Shown here one piece after another: positions 38,538-47,075 of a stretch of 64,000 nt of DNA. The notes below the pieces were generated by a model. It saw only the letters and a list, made by a program, of their open reading frames with translations. It was not told the DNA's origin and searched no databases. The position numbers and the translations under genes were made by a program. Source of the DNA: Acinetobacter sp. ANC 7912 (GTDB lineage Bacteria; Pseudomonadota; Gammaproteobacteria; Pseudomonadales; Moraxellaceae); contig NZ_CP156795.1 of NCBI RefSeq assembly GCF_039862785.1, positions 2,914,001 to 2,978,000 on the forward strand, in the 5' to 3' direction. Numbering within the stretch: position 1 is the first letter of the stretch; every line of letters starts with the position of its first letter.

Positions 38538-41500
38538 ATGAATAGTTGGCTCATCATCGGGGTCCTCACCCTCTATATCGCATTACTCTTTATCTGCGCT
38601 TTCTTCGGAGAAAAACACGCGAGTCGCTTGAGTACTCGTGGGCGCATGTTATTGTTTAGCTTAACTTTAGGGGTTTACTGCTCGTCTTGGACCTTCTACG
38701 GCGCGACTGGAGCAGCGGTCCGTGAAGGCATCATTTTTCTGCCAATATACTTGGGTCCATTACTGTTTGTTGCCATCGGTTATGATATCTGGCGACGTCT
38801 GGGACGGGTTCGTCAGCACCATGCGATTTCCTCCATCGCCGACTTCGTCGCTGCACGTTATGGCAAGAGTGGCCCGCTCGCTTCGCTGGTCACGATTCTG
38901 GCCGTCATTGCGATTATTCCTTACCTGGCCTTGCAGTTACGTGCCATTGCCTTAAGTGCCTCCGTGATTTTAGAACCTACCGGTGGGATTGCCAGCACGA
39001 CCAACAGCGTGCTGTTCCTGACTGGTGTACTGGCGATTCTAGCGATGATTTTCGGTACCCGGCAGATTGCCAATACCGAGCAGCATGGCGGTCTGATGCT
39101 GGCGGTGGCTTTTGAATCTTTCGTTAAGCTATTTGCCTTACTAGCCGTCGCGGGCTTTTTTGTCTTTGCTGAACCGAGCAATATTACCCAGATCAGCACT
39201 GACATCCGTAGCACTTTCCACGATGTGCAAATGTTCGGCGTACCGGAAAGCTTCTGGGTACAAACCCTGCTGGCTGCCTTAGCGATTATCTGTTTGCCTC
39301 GCCAGTTCCACGTTGCCGTAGTCGAGCTACGTGATGAAAAACATATCCGTGGCGCACGTCGCTGGTTTGCCATCTATCTGACTCTAACTACTATTGCGAT
39401 TATTCCAATTGCCAGCTGGGCACTACATGCCGCACCGCATTATCTGGCGATTCCGGATGTCGCAGTGTTGTCTCTGCCGCTCAGTTACAACCAGGACTGG
39501 CTCACCTTACTAGCCTTCCTTGGCGGTTTCTCGGCATCCACCGGCATGCTGCTGGTGTCATCTGTGGCGCTGTCCATCATGCTCAGTAATGACCTGATCA
39601 TGCCCGCACTCTGGCGTACAAATCTGATTTCACGGCATGACAAACGCCTGCCATTAGTACTGAAATTTACCCGTCGCGTCTGCATTCTTGCCGTGATGCT
39701 GCTGGGCTTTCTGTTCTATAACTTCTTTAATGATATCGATCAGCTGTCCGTATTTGGCTTGTTAGCATTTAGTGCTGTGGCGCAGTTCGCCCCTGCCCTG
39801 ATTGGTGGTCTGTACTGGCGTGGCGGCAGTAAACAGGGGGTTTATGCCGGCCTGCTCACTGGCTTTGCGCTATGGGCCTATACCTTACTGTTGCCGACCA
39901 TTCTGCGTAGCCTACCAGTACAGTTCCAACAGTTTAGTCAGGACTTTCTGAATTTCGGCCCATTCGGCTGGAACTGGTTGCGTCCGGAAGCGCTAATTGG
40001 TTTTGAGTCATTCAATTCTTTAACCCATGGGGTTGTCTGGTCACTGGGCCTGAATTTGCTACTGTATGTCTGGGTGTCACGAATTTTCCGTCCAAGCGTG
40101 GCGGAACAGATTCAGGCAGAAAGTTTCTTCTATTATGAAACCAAACCGTTGCCATCGCAGAGCCCAACTACGGATGTGAGCTATTCCCATCAGGATGTCG
40201 CACGTTTGAAAGTCGGTGACCTGATTACTCTGGCCAAGCGTATTACCGGTGAAGAACCGACCATGCGTGCATTCAAACAGTTCTGTACCCAGAATAATGT
40301 CGAACTGAATGAAAGCAGTAGTGCTAATGGCATGTGGTGGCGTTTTACCGAACAGTATCTGGCGGGAACGATTGGTGCCGCTTCGGCACGTACCCTGCTG
40401 ACCACGGCGATGGTGAATAATGGTCTGGCACTCGGCCAGGTCGCCAACATTCTCGACCAGGCATCGCAATGGCAGCGTTTTAACCAGAACCTGATCATGA
40501 CCATGATCGACCATATGACCCAAGGGGTCAGCGTCGTCGATGAAAACATGTGTCTGGTAGCCTGGAACAACCAGTACCTGAAGCTGTTCGATTATCCAAA
40601 AGATATTGTTTATGTTGGTTGTCCGATTGCCGATCTGATTCGTTATAACGCTGAGCGTGGTGAATGTGGCCCGGGTTCAGTCGAAGAACATGTGCGAAAA
40701 CGGATTCACTGGATGCAGGTCGGTAGCGCACATGAATTCGAGCGAATCCGTAAAGATGGCCGTGTGATCCAGATGCGCGGGAACCCGATTGAAGGCGGTG
40801 GTTTCGTAACGACCTTTGCCGACATTACCGCCTTCCGTGAAAATGAAGCCGTGCTGGAAGCACGCGTGCGTGAACGTACCCAGCAGCTGGCTGATGCTTT
40901 ATCTGAACAGCAACTGGCCCGTGAACAGGCGGACAAGGCCAATATGTCCAAGAGCCGCTTTATTGCGGCAGCCAGTCATGACCTGCTCCAGCCAATGCAT
41001 GCGGCACGTCTGTTCAGTACTGCGCTGGAACAAAGTGTCCAGAGTGAAGAAGACCGCAAAACCTTGCAGCAACTGGACCGTGCGCTGCATGGTGCCGAAA
41101 GCATGCTCTCCGCCCTGCTCGATATCGCGCGTTTAGAAGGCGGTACGATTCAGCCGAAACGTCAGGCTTATCCATTGCATGACCTGCTCAGCGATCTGGA
41201 ACTGCAATTTAAGTCGATTGCAGCCCAGCGTGGCATCAAACTCAGCGTACACGATGCCCAGTTCTGGATTGATACCGATCCGCAATGGATTCGCCGGATT
41301 ATCCAGAACTTTGTCAGCAATGCACTGCGTTATACCGCACGCGGTAAAGTCGTAGTCGGTGTGCTGCGTTCCAGTACCCGCCCCAACCATATCCGCATTG
41401 GCGTCTGGGATACCGGTCCAGGCATTGCTGAAGAACAGCGCATCAAGCTGTTCCAGGAATTCGAACGCTGCGGCCATACTTCACCTTGGGGTGAACAGGG

Positions 41501-42029
41501 CCTCGGCCTTGGCCTGGCCATCGTACAGCGTATGACCAGCATGCTGGACTATCCAGTGCATGTTTATTCCGAACTGGGCAAAGGTTCCTGCTTCATGATT
41601 GACGTACCGCTGACCGAGGCTCCAAAAGTCGTGGCAGCACCGGTACAGGCGGTTCCGCTGAAATCCAAAGCCTTTAAAGTCCTGTGTCTGGACAATGATG
41701 AAACCATTCTGGAAGGCATGTCGACCCTGCTGACCAAATGGGGCTATCAGGTATTTAAGGCAACTGAGCCGGAACAGGCACAAGAACTGATCAAGCAGGA
41801 AAATATTCAAGTCTGGTTAGTGGATCAGCACCTGAATAATGACAAGCGTGGTCTGGACTTTATTATGGCAAATCGCCAAAACGATGTGCCAGTCGCCTTG
41901 ATCACTGCAGATTCTGATCCGGAACTGCCGCAACAGCTGAAAGATTTAAATATCGTGCTGCTGAAAAAGCCACTGAAACCAGCATCGCTACGTTCCTGGT
42001 TATCCGGTTTGAAAATTTCAGATCGCTAA
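38538..42029 (+). CDS. Hybrid sensor kinase with symporter-like sensor domain (CrbS/MxtR type)
   Basis: 1163 residues. N-terminal Na+/solute symporter (SSS) domain with about 13 helices (1-520), a PAS domain (about 654-770), HisKA with phospho-acceptor in AASHDLLQPMHAARL (about 813), HATPase with FVSNALRYT (N box), WDTGPGI and GLGLGLAIV, and a C-terminal receiver with acceptor Asp in WLVDQHLNN (about 1095) and Lys in LLKKPL. This is the architecture of CrbS (Vibrio) and MxtR (Pseudomonas), which control acs and acetate use with CrbR/ErdR. It is divergent from yjcH-actP, and a matching regulator lies at 43276, so the role is well supported. Confidence 0.88.
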   Translation: MNSWLIIGVLTLYIALLFICAFFGEKHASRLSTRGRMLLFSLTLGVYCSSWTFYGATGAAVREGIIFLPIYLGPLLFVAIGYDIWRRLGRVRQHHAISSIADFVAARYGKSGPLASLVTILAVIAIIPYLALQLRAIALSASVILEPTGGIASTTNSVLFLTGVLAILAMIFGTRQIANTEQHGGLMLAVAFESFVKLFALLAVAGFFVFAEPSNITQISTDIRSTFHDVQMFGVPESFWVQTLLAALAIICLPRQFHVAVVELRDEKHIRGARRWFAIYLTLTTIAIIPIASWALHAAPHYLAIPDVAVLSLPLSYNQDWLTLLAFLGGFSASTGMLLVSSVALSIMLSNDLIMPALWRTNLISRHDKRLPLVLKFTRRVCILAVMLLGFLFYNFFNDIDQLSVFGLLAFSAVAQFAPALIGGLYWRGGSKQGVYAGLLTGFALWAYTLLLPTILRSLPVQFQQFSQDFLNFGPFGWNWLRPEALIGFESFNSLTHGVVWSLGLNLLLYVWVSRIFRPSVAEQIQAESFFYYETKPLPSQSPTTDVSYSHQDVARLKVGDLITLAKRITGEEPTMRAFKQFCTQNNVELNESSSANGMWWRFTEQYLAGTIGAASARTLLTTAMVNNGLALGQVANILDQASQWQRFNQNLIMTMIDHMTQGVSVVDENMCLVAWNNQYLKLFDYPKDIVYVGCPIADLIRYNAERGECGPGSVEEHVRKRIHWMQVGSAHEFERIRKDGRVIQMRGNPIEGGGFVTTFADITAFRENEAVLEARVRERTQQLADALSEQQLAREQADKANMSKSRFIAAASHDLLQPMHAARLFSTALEQSVQSEEDRKTLQQLDRALHGAESMLSALLDIARLEGGTIQPKRQAYPLHDLLSDLELQFKSIAAQRGIKLSVHDAQFWIDTDPQWIRRIIQNFVSNALRYTARGKVVVGVLRSSTRPNHIRIGVWDTGPGIAEEQRIKLFQEFERCGHTSPWGEQGLGLGLAIVQRMTSMLDYPVHVYSELGKGSCFMIDVPLTEAPKVVAAPVQAVPLKSKAFKVLCLDNDETILEGMSTLLTKWGYQVFKATEPEQAQELIKQENIQVWLVDQHLNNDKRGLDFIMANRQNDVPVALITADSDPELPQQLKDLNIVLLKKPLKPASLRSWLSGLKISDR

Positions 42030-42049
42030 GATTATTAAACTTTTCTGGT

Positions 42050-42082
42050 GCCTGTTTTACCTAGCGTAAAGCAGGCATTTTT
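42050..42082 (+). terminator. Rho-independent terminator of the hybrid kinase gene
   Basis: GCCTGTTTTAC/GTAAAGCAGGC stem (one mismatch) around CTAGC, then ATTTTTATT. The rest of the 42083-42444 spacer holds the operator-like box at 42297 and no gene. Confidence 0.75.
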
Positions 42083-42296
42083 ATTGCAATTGTCACAAAA
42101 AATTTCAATATTTGCCTAATTTTCAAAGCTATGGGCCAAAAGCATCAAAATCCGGCTCAAAATCTGGATATGGATTGACTAAAAATATCATTTTAAAAAT
42201 CGCTATGGCAAAACCTCACTATTGTTGCTATCAACCTGTGTAAGCTTGGTTAAAATTTTGTAAGTTGTTATTTTTAATAAACTAATAATACCTTAA

Positions 42297-42321
42297 GGTC
42301 ATAATTTAAACTTTAGTCGTA
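42297..42321. promoter_or_regulatory. Candidate operator upstream of the unknown acetate-cluster gene
   Basis: Minus-strand reading TACGACTAAAGTTTAAATTATGACC, nearly the same as the box at 38439-38464 over its whole length. It lies about 124 bases before the ATG at 42445, in opposite relative orientation to the yjcH and acs boxes. Confidence 0.4.
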
Positions 42322-42444
42322 CTTTCCTAACCCAGGTTTTAGCCCCGAAAATAGGAATCAAGAAACGATCAGTTTCAACCATGTCGATCACCCTCATCCC
42401 CCATGGCAGCTGATCAGTTATTACTGCATAAAGGATGACGAATC

Positions 42445-43212
42445 ATGAGCTTAGATACTACCCCTGATATTGATCTGAATCAGAACCGACAATTTCACCG
42501 CCAGTATGGTGCCAATGCCATGCTGCCTGACATCGATTGGACCAAGCTGTTCAAATACAGCAAGCTGAATGAAGCCCAGGTCGAGGCACTCGAAACTTTA
42601 TATCAATGTGCAGTCCCTCTCGCCCTGCAGGTATTCGATGAACTGCGTTTCGACGTATTTGAACCATATGCTTACAAGCCACAAGGCTTAGGTCTGTTCG
42701 AGCGTCTGGCTGAACAGGAAGACAAGCTGATCCAGTCTCTGGAAGAAGCATCAGCAGAACTAAGCAAGCATACCCGTCACCAGATCTGGAGCATGCTACT
42801 GCGTGGCGGTGCGGTACTGGTGTTTAAAGCCTGGCTCGGTAAAGTCAAAACCGGCGAAGACCAGCTGGATACTAACCAGTTTGATGAACTGTCAAAACTG
42901 CTGTTTATCAAGACCCCGCCACATGAACTGGCAGAACGCCTGCGCGTGGAACCAATGGCGAACTATGATCATGTGTTCCTGATGTATGGCAATGACGTCT
43001 ATCTGGACCGCTTCAACAGTCTGGAAACCGCAGCCTTATTTGTCGATCTTGGCGTATATGATGCCGCTTTCCTGAGCCTGCGTGATGACCGCGTGGCAGA
43101 ATACTTAATTGATAAAGGTTATGTCAGCCAAGAACAGATTGATGAATTGCAATGCGCGCTAAATCCACTGTTCTGTGCAGACCTGACACCTAAACAGGAT
43201 TGCATCGCCTAA
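42445..43212 (+). CDS. Hypothetical protein between acetate kinase and regulator genes
   Basis: 255 residues with no signal peptide or membrane segment; acidic and mostly helical. A good site, AAGGATGACG, precedes the ATG. Segments such as EQEDKLIQSLEEASAELSKH look coiled-coil, and the C-terminal third has VFLMYGNDVYLDRFNSLETAALFVDLGVYDAAFLSL. I do not recognise a domain. Its position between the sensor kinase and its likely regulator, plus the shared upstream box, suggests it belongs to the acetate response. Confidence 0.7.
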   Translation: MSLDTTPDIDLNQNRQFHRQYGANAMLPDIDWTKLFKYSKLNEAQVEALETLYQCAVPLALQVFDELRFDVFEPYAYKPQGLGLFERLAEQEDKLIQSLEEASAELSKHTRHQIWSMLLRGGAVLVFKAWLGKVKTGEDQLDTNQFDELSKLLFIKTPPHELAERLRVEPMANYDHVFLMYGNDVYLDRFNSLETAALFVDLGVYDAAFLSLRDDRVAEYLIDKGYVSQEQIDELQCALNPLFCADLTPKQDCIA

Positions 43213-43233
43213 TCACTTCTATATAGGCAATAA

Positions 43234-43260
43234 AAAAGACCTCGCTTGAGGTCTTTTTTT
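43234..43260 (+). terminator. Bidirectional terminator
   Basis: AAGACCTC/GAGGTCTT stem around GCTT with A before and T after, between convergent genes. Confidence 0.85.
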
Positions 43261-43275
43261 GTCGCTTGAGAAAGC

Positions 43276-43929
43276 TTAGATTTTCTTTTCTTCAATATTC
43301 AGCGCGTTGATCGCCAGTACCGCCTGGGTACGGTTTTGCACACCCAGCTTACGGAAGATAGCAGTCACATGTGCCTTAATAGTCGCTTCTGAGACATCCA
43401 GTTCATAGGCAATCTGTTTATTCAGTAAGCCTTCTGCCACCATCATCAGGACGCGGAACTGTTGCGGTGTTAAAGACTGGATTCGCTCAGCCAGTGCCGT
43501 TTCATCCGCCGCACGCGGGTCAAAGTTCATGTTGGCAACCGGCAGATTTGGTGGTAACCAGATTTCGCCTTCCAGAACTTCACGAATCGCTTCACCAATA
43601 TGGCTTGGGTGTGCTGATTTTGGAATATAACCCATCGCACCATGGGCAATCGCACGCTGGATGATGCTGACTTCTTCATGTGCCGATACCACAATAATTG
43701 GAATCGAAGGATATTGAGCACGTACATGCACCAGTGCCGAGAAACCCGAAGCCCCTGGCAGGTTCAGATCCAGCAGCACAAGATCAGGTTCAGGACCATT
43801 CTCGAGGCGTTCATAGAATTCATTGACGGCAGCAGTCTCATGGATTTGAGCTTGCGGCAAGCTATAACGAACGGCTTGAATTAAAGCATGACGAAACAAA
43901 GGATGATCATCAACGATTAAAATATTCAT
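43276..43929 (-). CDS. LuxR-family response regulator (CrbR/ErdR type)
   Basis: 217 residues from the ATG at 43929 (MNILIVDDHPL); a longer frame exists but adds no homologous residues. Receiver domain with DDHPLFRHAL, acceptor Asp in LVLLDLNLPG (about 54) and Lys in GYIPKSAHP (about 105); C-terminal LuxR helix-turn-helix LTPQQFRVLMMVAEGLLNKQIAYELDVSEATIKAH (about 150-185). Matches CrbR/ErdR, the partner of the SSS-type hybrid kinase, which activates acs. Likely binds the box found upstream of yjcH, acs and 42445. Confidence 0.88.
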   Translation of the reverse strand: MNILIVDDHPLFRHALIQAVRYSLPQAQIHETAAVNEFYERLENGPEPDLVLLDLNLPGASGFSALVHVRAQYPSIPIIVVSAHEEVSIIQRAIAHGAMGYIPKSAHPSHIGEAIREVLEGEIWLPPNLPVANMNFDPRAADETALAERIQSLTPQQFRVLMMVAEGLLNKQIAYELDVSEATIKAHVTAIFRKLGVQNRTQAVLAINALNIEEKKI

Positions 43930-44302
43930 AGGACCTGAGGAGATCTTGTGCACGGTGACTCTATTCTAACCACACTCGGCACTTTTGGGATATGCAAGAC
44001 TGTACAATTTTTAAAAATAATGCCCAGTTTTGCTACATAAAAGCCAAAATTTCCCTATTTCAGTAATTCTTGAATTCTCAGCATTTTTTTATATATGGTT
44101 TATCTACTGCCAGAAAAGCTTATTAATATTGAATATAAGTTGAAATATCAAAATATTAGCAACTTGTATCCCGACAAGAACCAAACAAATTACTTATATA
44201 TAAAAATGAGATAACTTTTCTGATTTTCCTTATTTTACACTGCTAAGCCCATTTTGGATTAATAGGCTCATTCCGAGACCAACCGAATTTTTAGGTTCCA
44301 AA

Positions 44303-45037
44303 ATGTCAAATCAAGATCTACAAAAACCACTGAATATCGTTGCCGTTTCTGGTGGTTTAAACAATCCTTCAAAAACTGAAGCACTGGTTCAAGCCATTAT
44401 TGATGAACTGGGTGAAGCAACCCCAATCAATGTGCATTTCATTAAATTCAGTGAAATTGCTCACCTGCTCGGTGGCGCAATTTACCGCAACCAGTTGCCA
44501 CAACGCGTTCAGGACGACCTGGCAGCTGTGGAAGCCGCTGATGCTCTGATCGTCGGTACTCCTGTTTACCGCGCATCCTTCACTGGTCTGTTCAAGCATT
44601 TCTTCGACTTCGTAGAACAAACTGCGCTGGTGGATGTGCCTGTACTGTTAGCCGCTTCTGGTGGTAGTGACCGCCATGCGCTAGTGCTTGAACATCAATT
44701 ACGTCCATTGTTCAGCTTCTTCCAGGCACAAACACTGCCAATCGGTGTATATGCAACAGATCGTGACTTCACCCCTGAATATACGATTCACAGCGAACTA
44801 TTACGCGCTCGTATCACACTGGCTGTCGCACGTGCATTACCAATTCTGGAATGGGCACCAGCCAAAGGTAAACGTGCAGAAGTGATCAAGGAAAAGTCAC
44901 AACAGGCCAACCAGAACTTGGGTATTAACAAACAGATCGAGCAGGAAGAAGTATTGCCTTCAGCAGCAGTACCTAGCCTAGATGCGGCAGAGTCTCGTTT
45001 ACACGGTAACAAAGCTCCAAAAACGCAAGTGGCTTAA
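44303..45037 (+). CDS. NADPH-dependent FMN reductase (MsuE-like)
   Basis: 244 residues. Flavodoxin-like fold with NIVAVSGGLNNPSKTEALV (phosphate loop, about 11-29), ADALIVGTPVYRASFTGLFKHFFDF (FMN loop, about 77-101) and LLAASGGSDRHALV (about 112). The MsuE family supplies FMNH2 to sulfonate and sulfone monooxygenases. It precedes sfnG by 31 bases, so they form an operon. The C-terminal 50 residues are polar and extend beyond the fold. The spacer 43930-44302 shows no sigma-54 promoter that I can see. Confidence 0.88.
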   Translation: MSNQDLQKPLNIVAVSGGLNNPSKTEALVQAIIDELGEATPINVHFIKFSEIAHLLGGAIYRNQLPQRVQDDLAAVEAADALIVGTPVYRASFTGLFKHFFDFVEQTALVDVPVLLAASGGSDRHALVLEHQLRPLFSFFQAQTLPIGVYATDRDFTPEYTIHSELLRARITLAVARALPILEWAPAKGKRAEVIKEKSQQANQNLGINKQIEQEEVLPSAAVPSLDAAESRLHGNKAPKTQVA

Positions 45038-45068
45038 TAAGGCCACTTCTTCTAGAGGGTGAAGAAGA

Positions 45069-46178
45069 ATGTCAAATAAAAACAACATTACATTTGCATA
45101 TTGGGTTCCAAACGTGAGCGGCGGGCTGGTGGTTAGTGACATCGAGCAGCGCACTGACTGGAGCTACGACTATAACGTGCGTCTGGCACAAACGGCAGAA
45201 AAAGTAGGCTTTGACTATGCCCTGACCCAGATCCGTTTTACTGCAGGTTATAACGCAGAAAACCAGCATGAATCAGTGAGCTTCAGTCACGGTATTCTGG
45301 CGAAAACCGAACGCCTGAAAGTCATTGCTGCGATTCTACCGGGTCCTTGGAAACCGGCACTGGCAGCGAAACAGCTGGCAACCATTGACCATTTAACCAA
45401 TGGCCGTATCGCGATTAATGTAGTGAGCGGTTGGTTCCGTGGCGAGTTTGATGCGATCGGTGAAGAATGGCCTGAGCATGATCAACGTTATGCACGTTCT
45501 GAAGAGTTCATTCGCAGCCTGAAAGGCATCTGGACCCAAAACAATTTCAGTTTTGATGGCAAGTACTACCAGTTCAAGGACTATACTTTGAGTCCAAAAC
45601 CGGTACAAAAACCGCATATTGAAATCTTCCAGGGGGGCAGTTCCCGTGCGGCACGTGACATGGCATCACGCGTATCGGACTGGTACTTCACCAATGGCAA
45701 CACACCGGAAGAGCTGAAAAAGCAGATTGATGACATTCGTGAAAAGGCCAAAGCCAACAATCACACAGTGAAAATAGGTGTAAATGCCTTCATCATCGCC
45801 CGCGATACCGAAGAAGAGGCGCAAGCGGTTCTTCAAGAGATTATTGCCAAAGCCAATGTGCAGGCGGTGAAATCTTTCAGTGACGCGACCCGTGAAGCCG
45901 GTGCAGCAACGGCGGAAGGTGAAGGCAACTGGGCTAAGTCCACTTTTGAGGATCTGGTACAGTACAACGATGGTTTCCGTACCAACCTGATTGGCACGCC
46001 ACAGCAGATCGCAGAACGTATCGTTGAACTGAAAAAAATCGGGGTTGATCTGGTACTGTCTGGCTTCCTGCACTTTATTGAAGAAGTGGAATATTTTGGC
46101 CAGAAGGTGCTACCGCTGGTCCGTGAACTTGAAGCACAGCAGGCAACGGCGGTGCAACAAGAAGCTGAGCTCGTATAA
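45069..46178 (+). CDS. sfnG: FMNH2-dependent dimethylsulfone monooxygenase SfnG
   Basis: 369 residues, luciferase-like TIM barrel. Start FAYWVPNVSGGLVVSDIEQRTDW and the NVVSGWFRGEFDAIGEEWPEHDQRY region (about 117-141) are typical of SfnG/SsuD enzymes. SfnG turns dimethyl sulfone to methanesulfinate and formaldehyde with FMNH2 and oxygen, so the cell can use it as sulfur source. Partner reductase is encoded just upstream. Followed by a strong terminator at 46213. Confidence 0.92.
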   Translation: MSNKNNITFAYWVPNVSGGLVVSDIEQRTDWSYDYNVRLAQTAEKVGFDYALTQIRFTAGYNAENQHESVSFSHGILAKTERLKVIAAILPGPWKPALAAKQLATIDHLTNGRIAINVVSGWFRGEFDAIGEEWPEHDQRYARSEEFIRSLKGIWTQNNFSFDGKYYQFKDYTLSPKPVQKPHIEIFQGGSSRAARDMASRVSDWYFTNGNTPEELKKQIDDIREKAKANNHTVKIGVNAFIIARDTEEEAQAVLQEIIAKANVQAVKSFSDATREAGAATAEGEGNWAKSTFEDLVQYNDGFRTNLIGTPQQIAERIVELKKIGVDLVLSGFLHFIEEVEYFGQKVLPLVRELEAQQATAVQQEAELV

Positions 46179-46212
46179 CGATTCCGATAATTCTCAGCGG
46201 ACTCCATTCACT

Positions 46213-46242
46213 CCCCTAAGGCTCGGCTTAGGGGATTTTTTT
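46213..46242 (+). terminator. Rho-independent terminator of msuE-sfnG
   Basis: CCCCTAAG/CTTAGGGG stem around GCTCGG, then ATTTTTTT. Confidence 0.85.
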
Positions 46243-46338
46243 ATCTAGGCAGAAAACCAAGGGGTACAGCACAACGCTAGCCGGATTCAGCTTTCCTCCC
46301 TACAATGTAATGCAATTGCAAGAATAGATGTTTTAACT

Positions 46339-46959
46339 ATGTATACCGGTATTGTCCAAGGCTTGGAAAAGGTCATCGAGATTCGTAAAGGTGATGGTTT
46401 TATTACGATCATTGTTAGCGATCAGCAAGGTTTCTTTGAAGATGTGTTTATTGGTGCCAGTGTAGCAGTAAATGGTGTTTGCCTGACTGTGACCACGATT
46501 GACCGTGAACAGCAACAGATTCATTTCGATATTTCTAATGTCACCCTCGATCTGACCACATTGAAATCACTAAAAGTCGGCGATGAAGTCAATATTGAAC
46601 GCTCGGCCAAAGTCGGGGTGGAAAATGGCGGTCATAATCTGTATGGGCATATTGAAGGCACCGCTAAAGTCACCCAACTTGAACATCGCGGTGAAACCCT
46701 GCATATCGACCTGCAGATTCCAGATGGTAATATCAAATACTTCTTTCTAAAAGGTTTTATCGGACTGAATGGCTGCAGCCTGACCGTGAACCGTGTCGAT
46801 CGTGCCAACAGTGAAATTTCAATTGATTTAATTCCAGAAACTTTACGCCTGACCACCTGGAAATCTGTTCAGGTCGGTGATGAAGTCAATTATGAAATTG
46901 ACCAGATGACCCGTACTCTGGTGGATACGTTAGAAAATATCCATTTAACCAAAGGCTGA
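46339..46959 (+). CDS. ribE: Riboflavin synthase, alpha-chain family
   Basis: 206 residues made of two lumazine-binding barrels: MYTGIVQGLEKV with ASVAVNGVCLTVTTI (first) and GHIEGTAKV with KGFIGLNGCSLTVNRV (second). The family joins two dimethylribityllumazine molecules to give riboflavin. The Cys of the first barrel and the Lys and Ser of the second are kept, but the Asp usual in FIGxDGxSLTV is Asn here. It is alone, without other rib genes or an FMN riboswitch that I can see upstream, next to flavin-using genes. Could be a second, divergent copy. Confidence 0.82.
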   Translation: MYTGIVQGLEKVIEIRKGDGFITIIVSDQQGFFEDVFIGASVAVNGVCLTVTTIDREQQQIHFDISNVTLDLTTLKSLKVGDEVNIERSAKVGVENGGHNLYGHIEGTAKVTQLEHRGETLHIDLQIPDGNIKYFFLKGFIGLNGCSLTVNRVDRANSEISIDLIPETLRLTTWKSVQVGDEVNYEIDQMTRTLVDTLENIHLTKG

Positions 46960-47075
46960 TTTTTTTAAAAGCCAAATAAGGTAATGCTCGGTCTCTATCA
47001 CGTTAATATTTCTCTACTATTTCTGTTCGACCAGATTGCCTAGAATGCATGGCATCTCATGTTTAGAAGATTGCC

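Noticed and set aside
43954-44302. Sigma-54 promoter for msuE-sfnG
   Set aside because: No GG-N10-GC pair with the right context was found by eye.
46243-46338. FMN riboswitch upstream of the riboflavin synthase gene
   Set aside because: The leader is under 100 bases after a terminator and lacks the conserved RFN stems.
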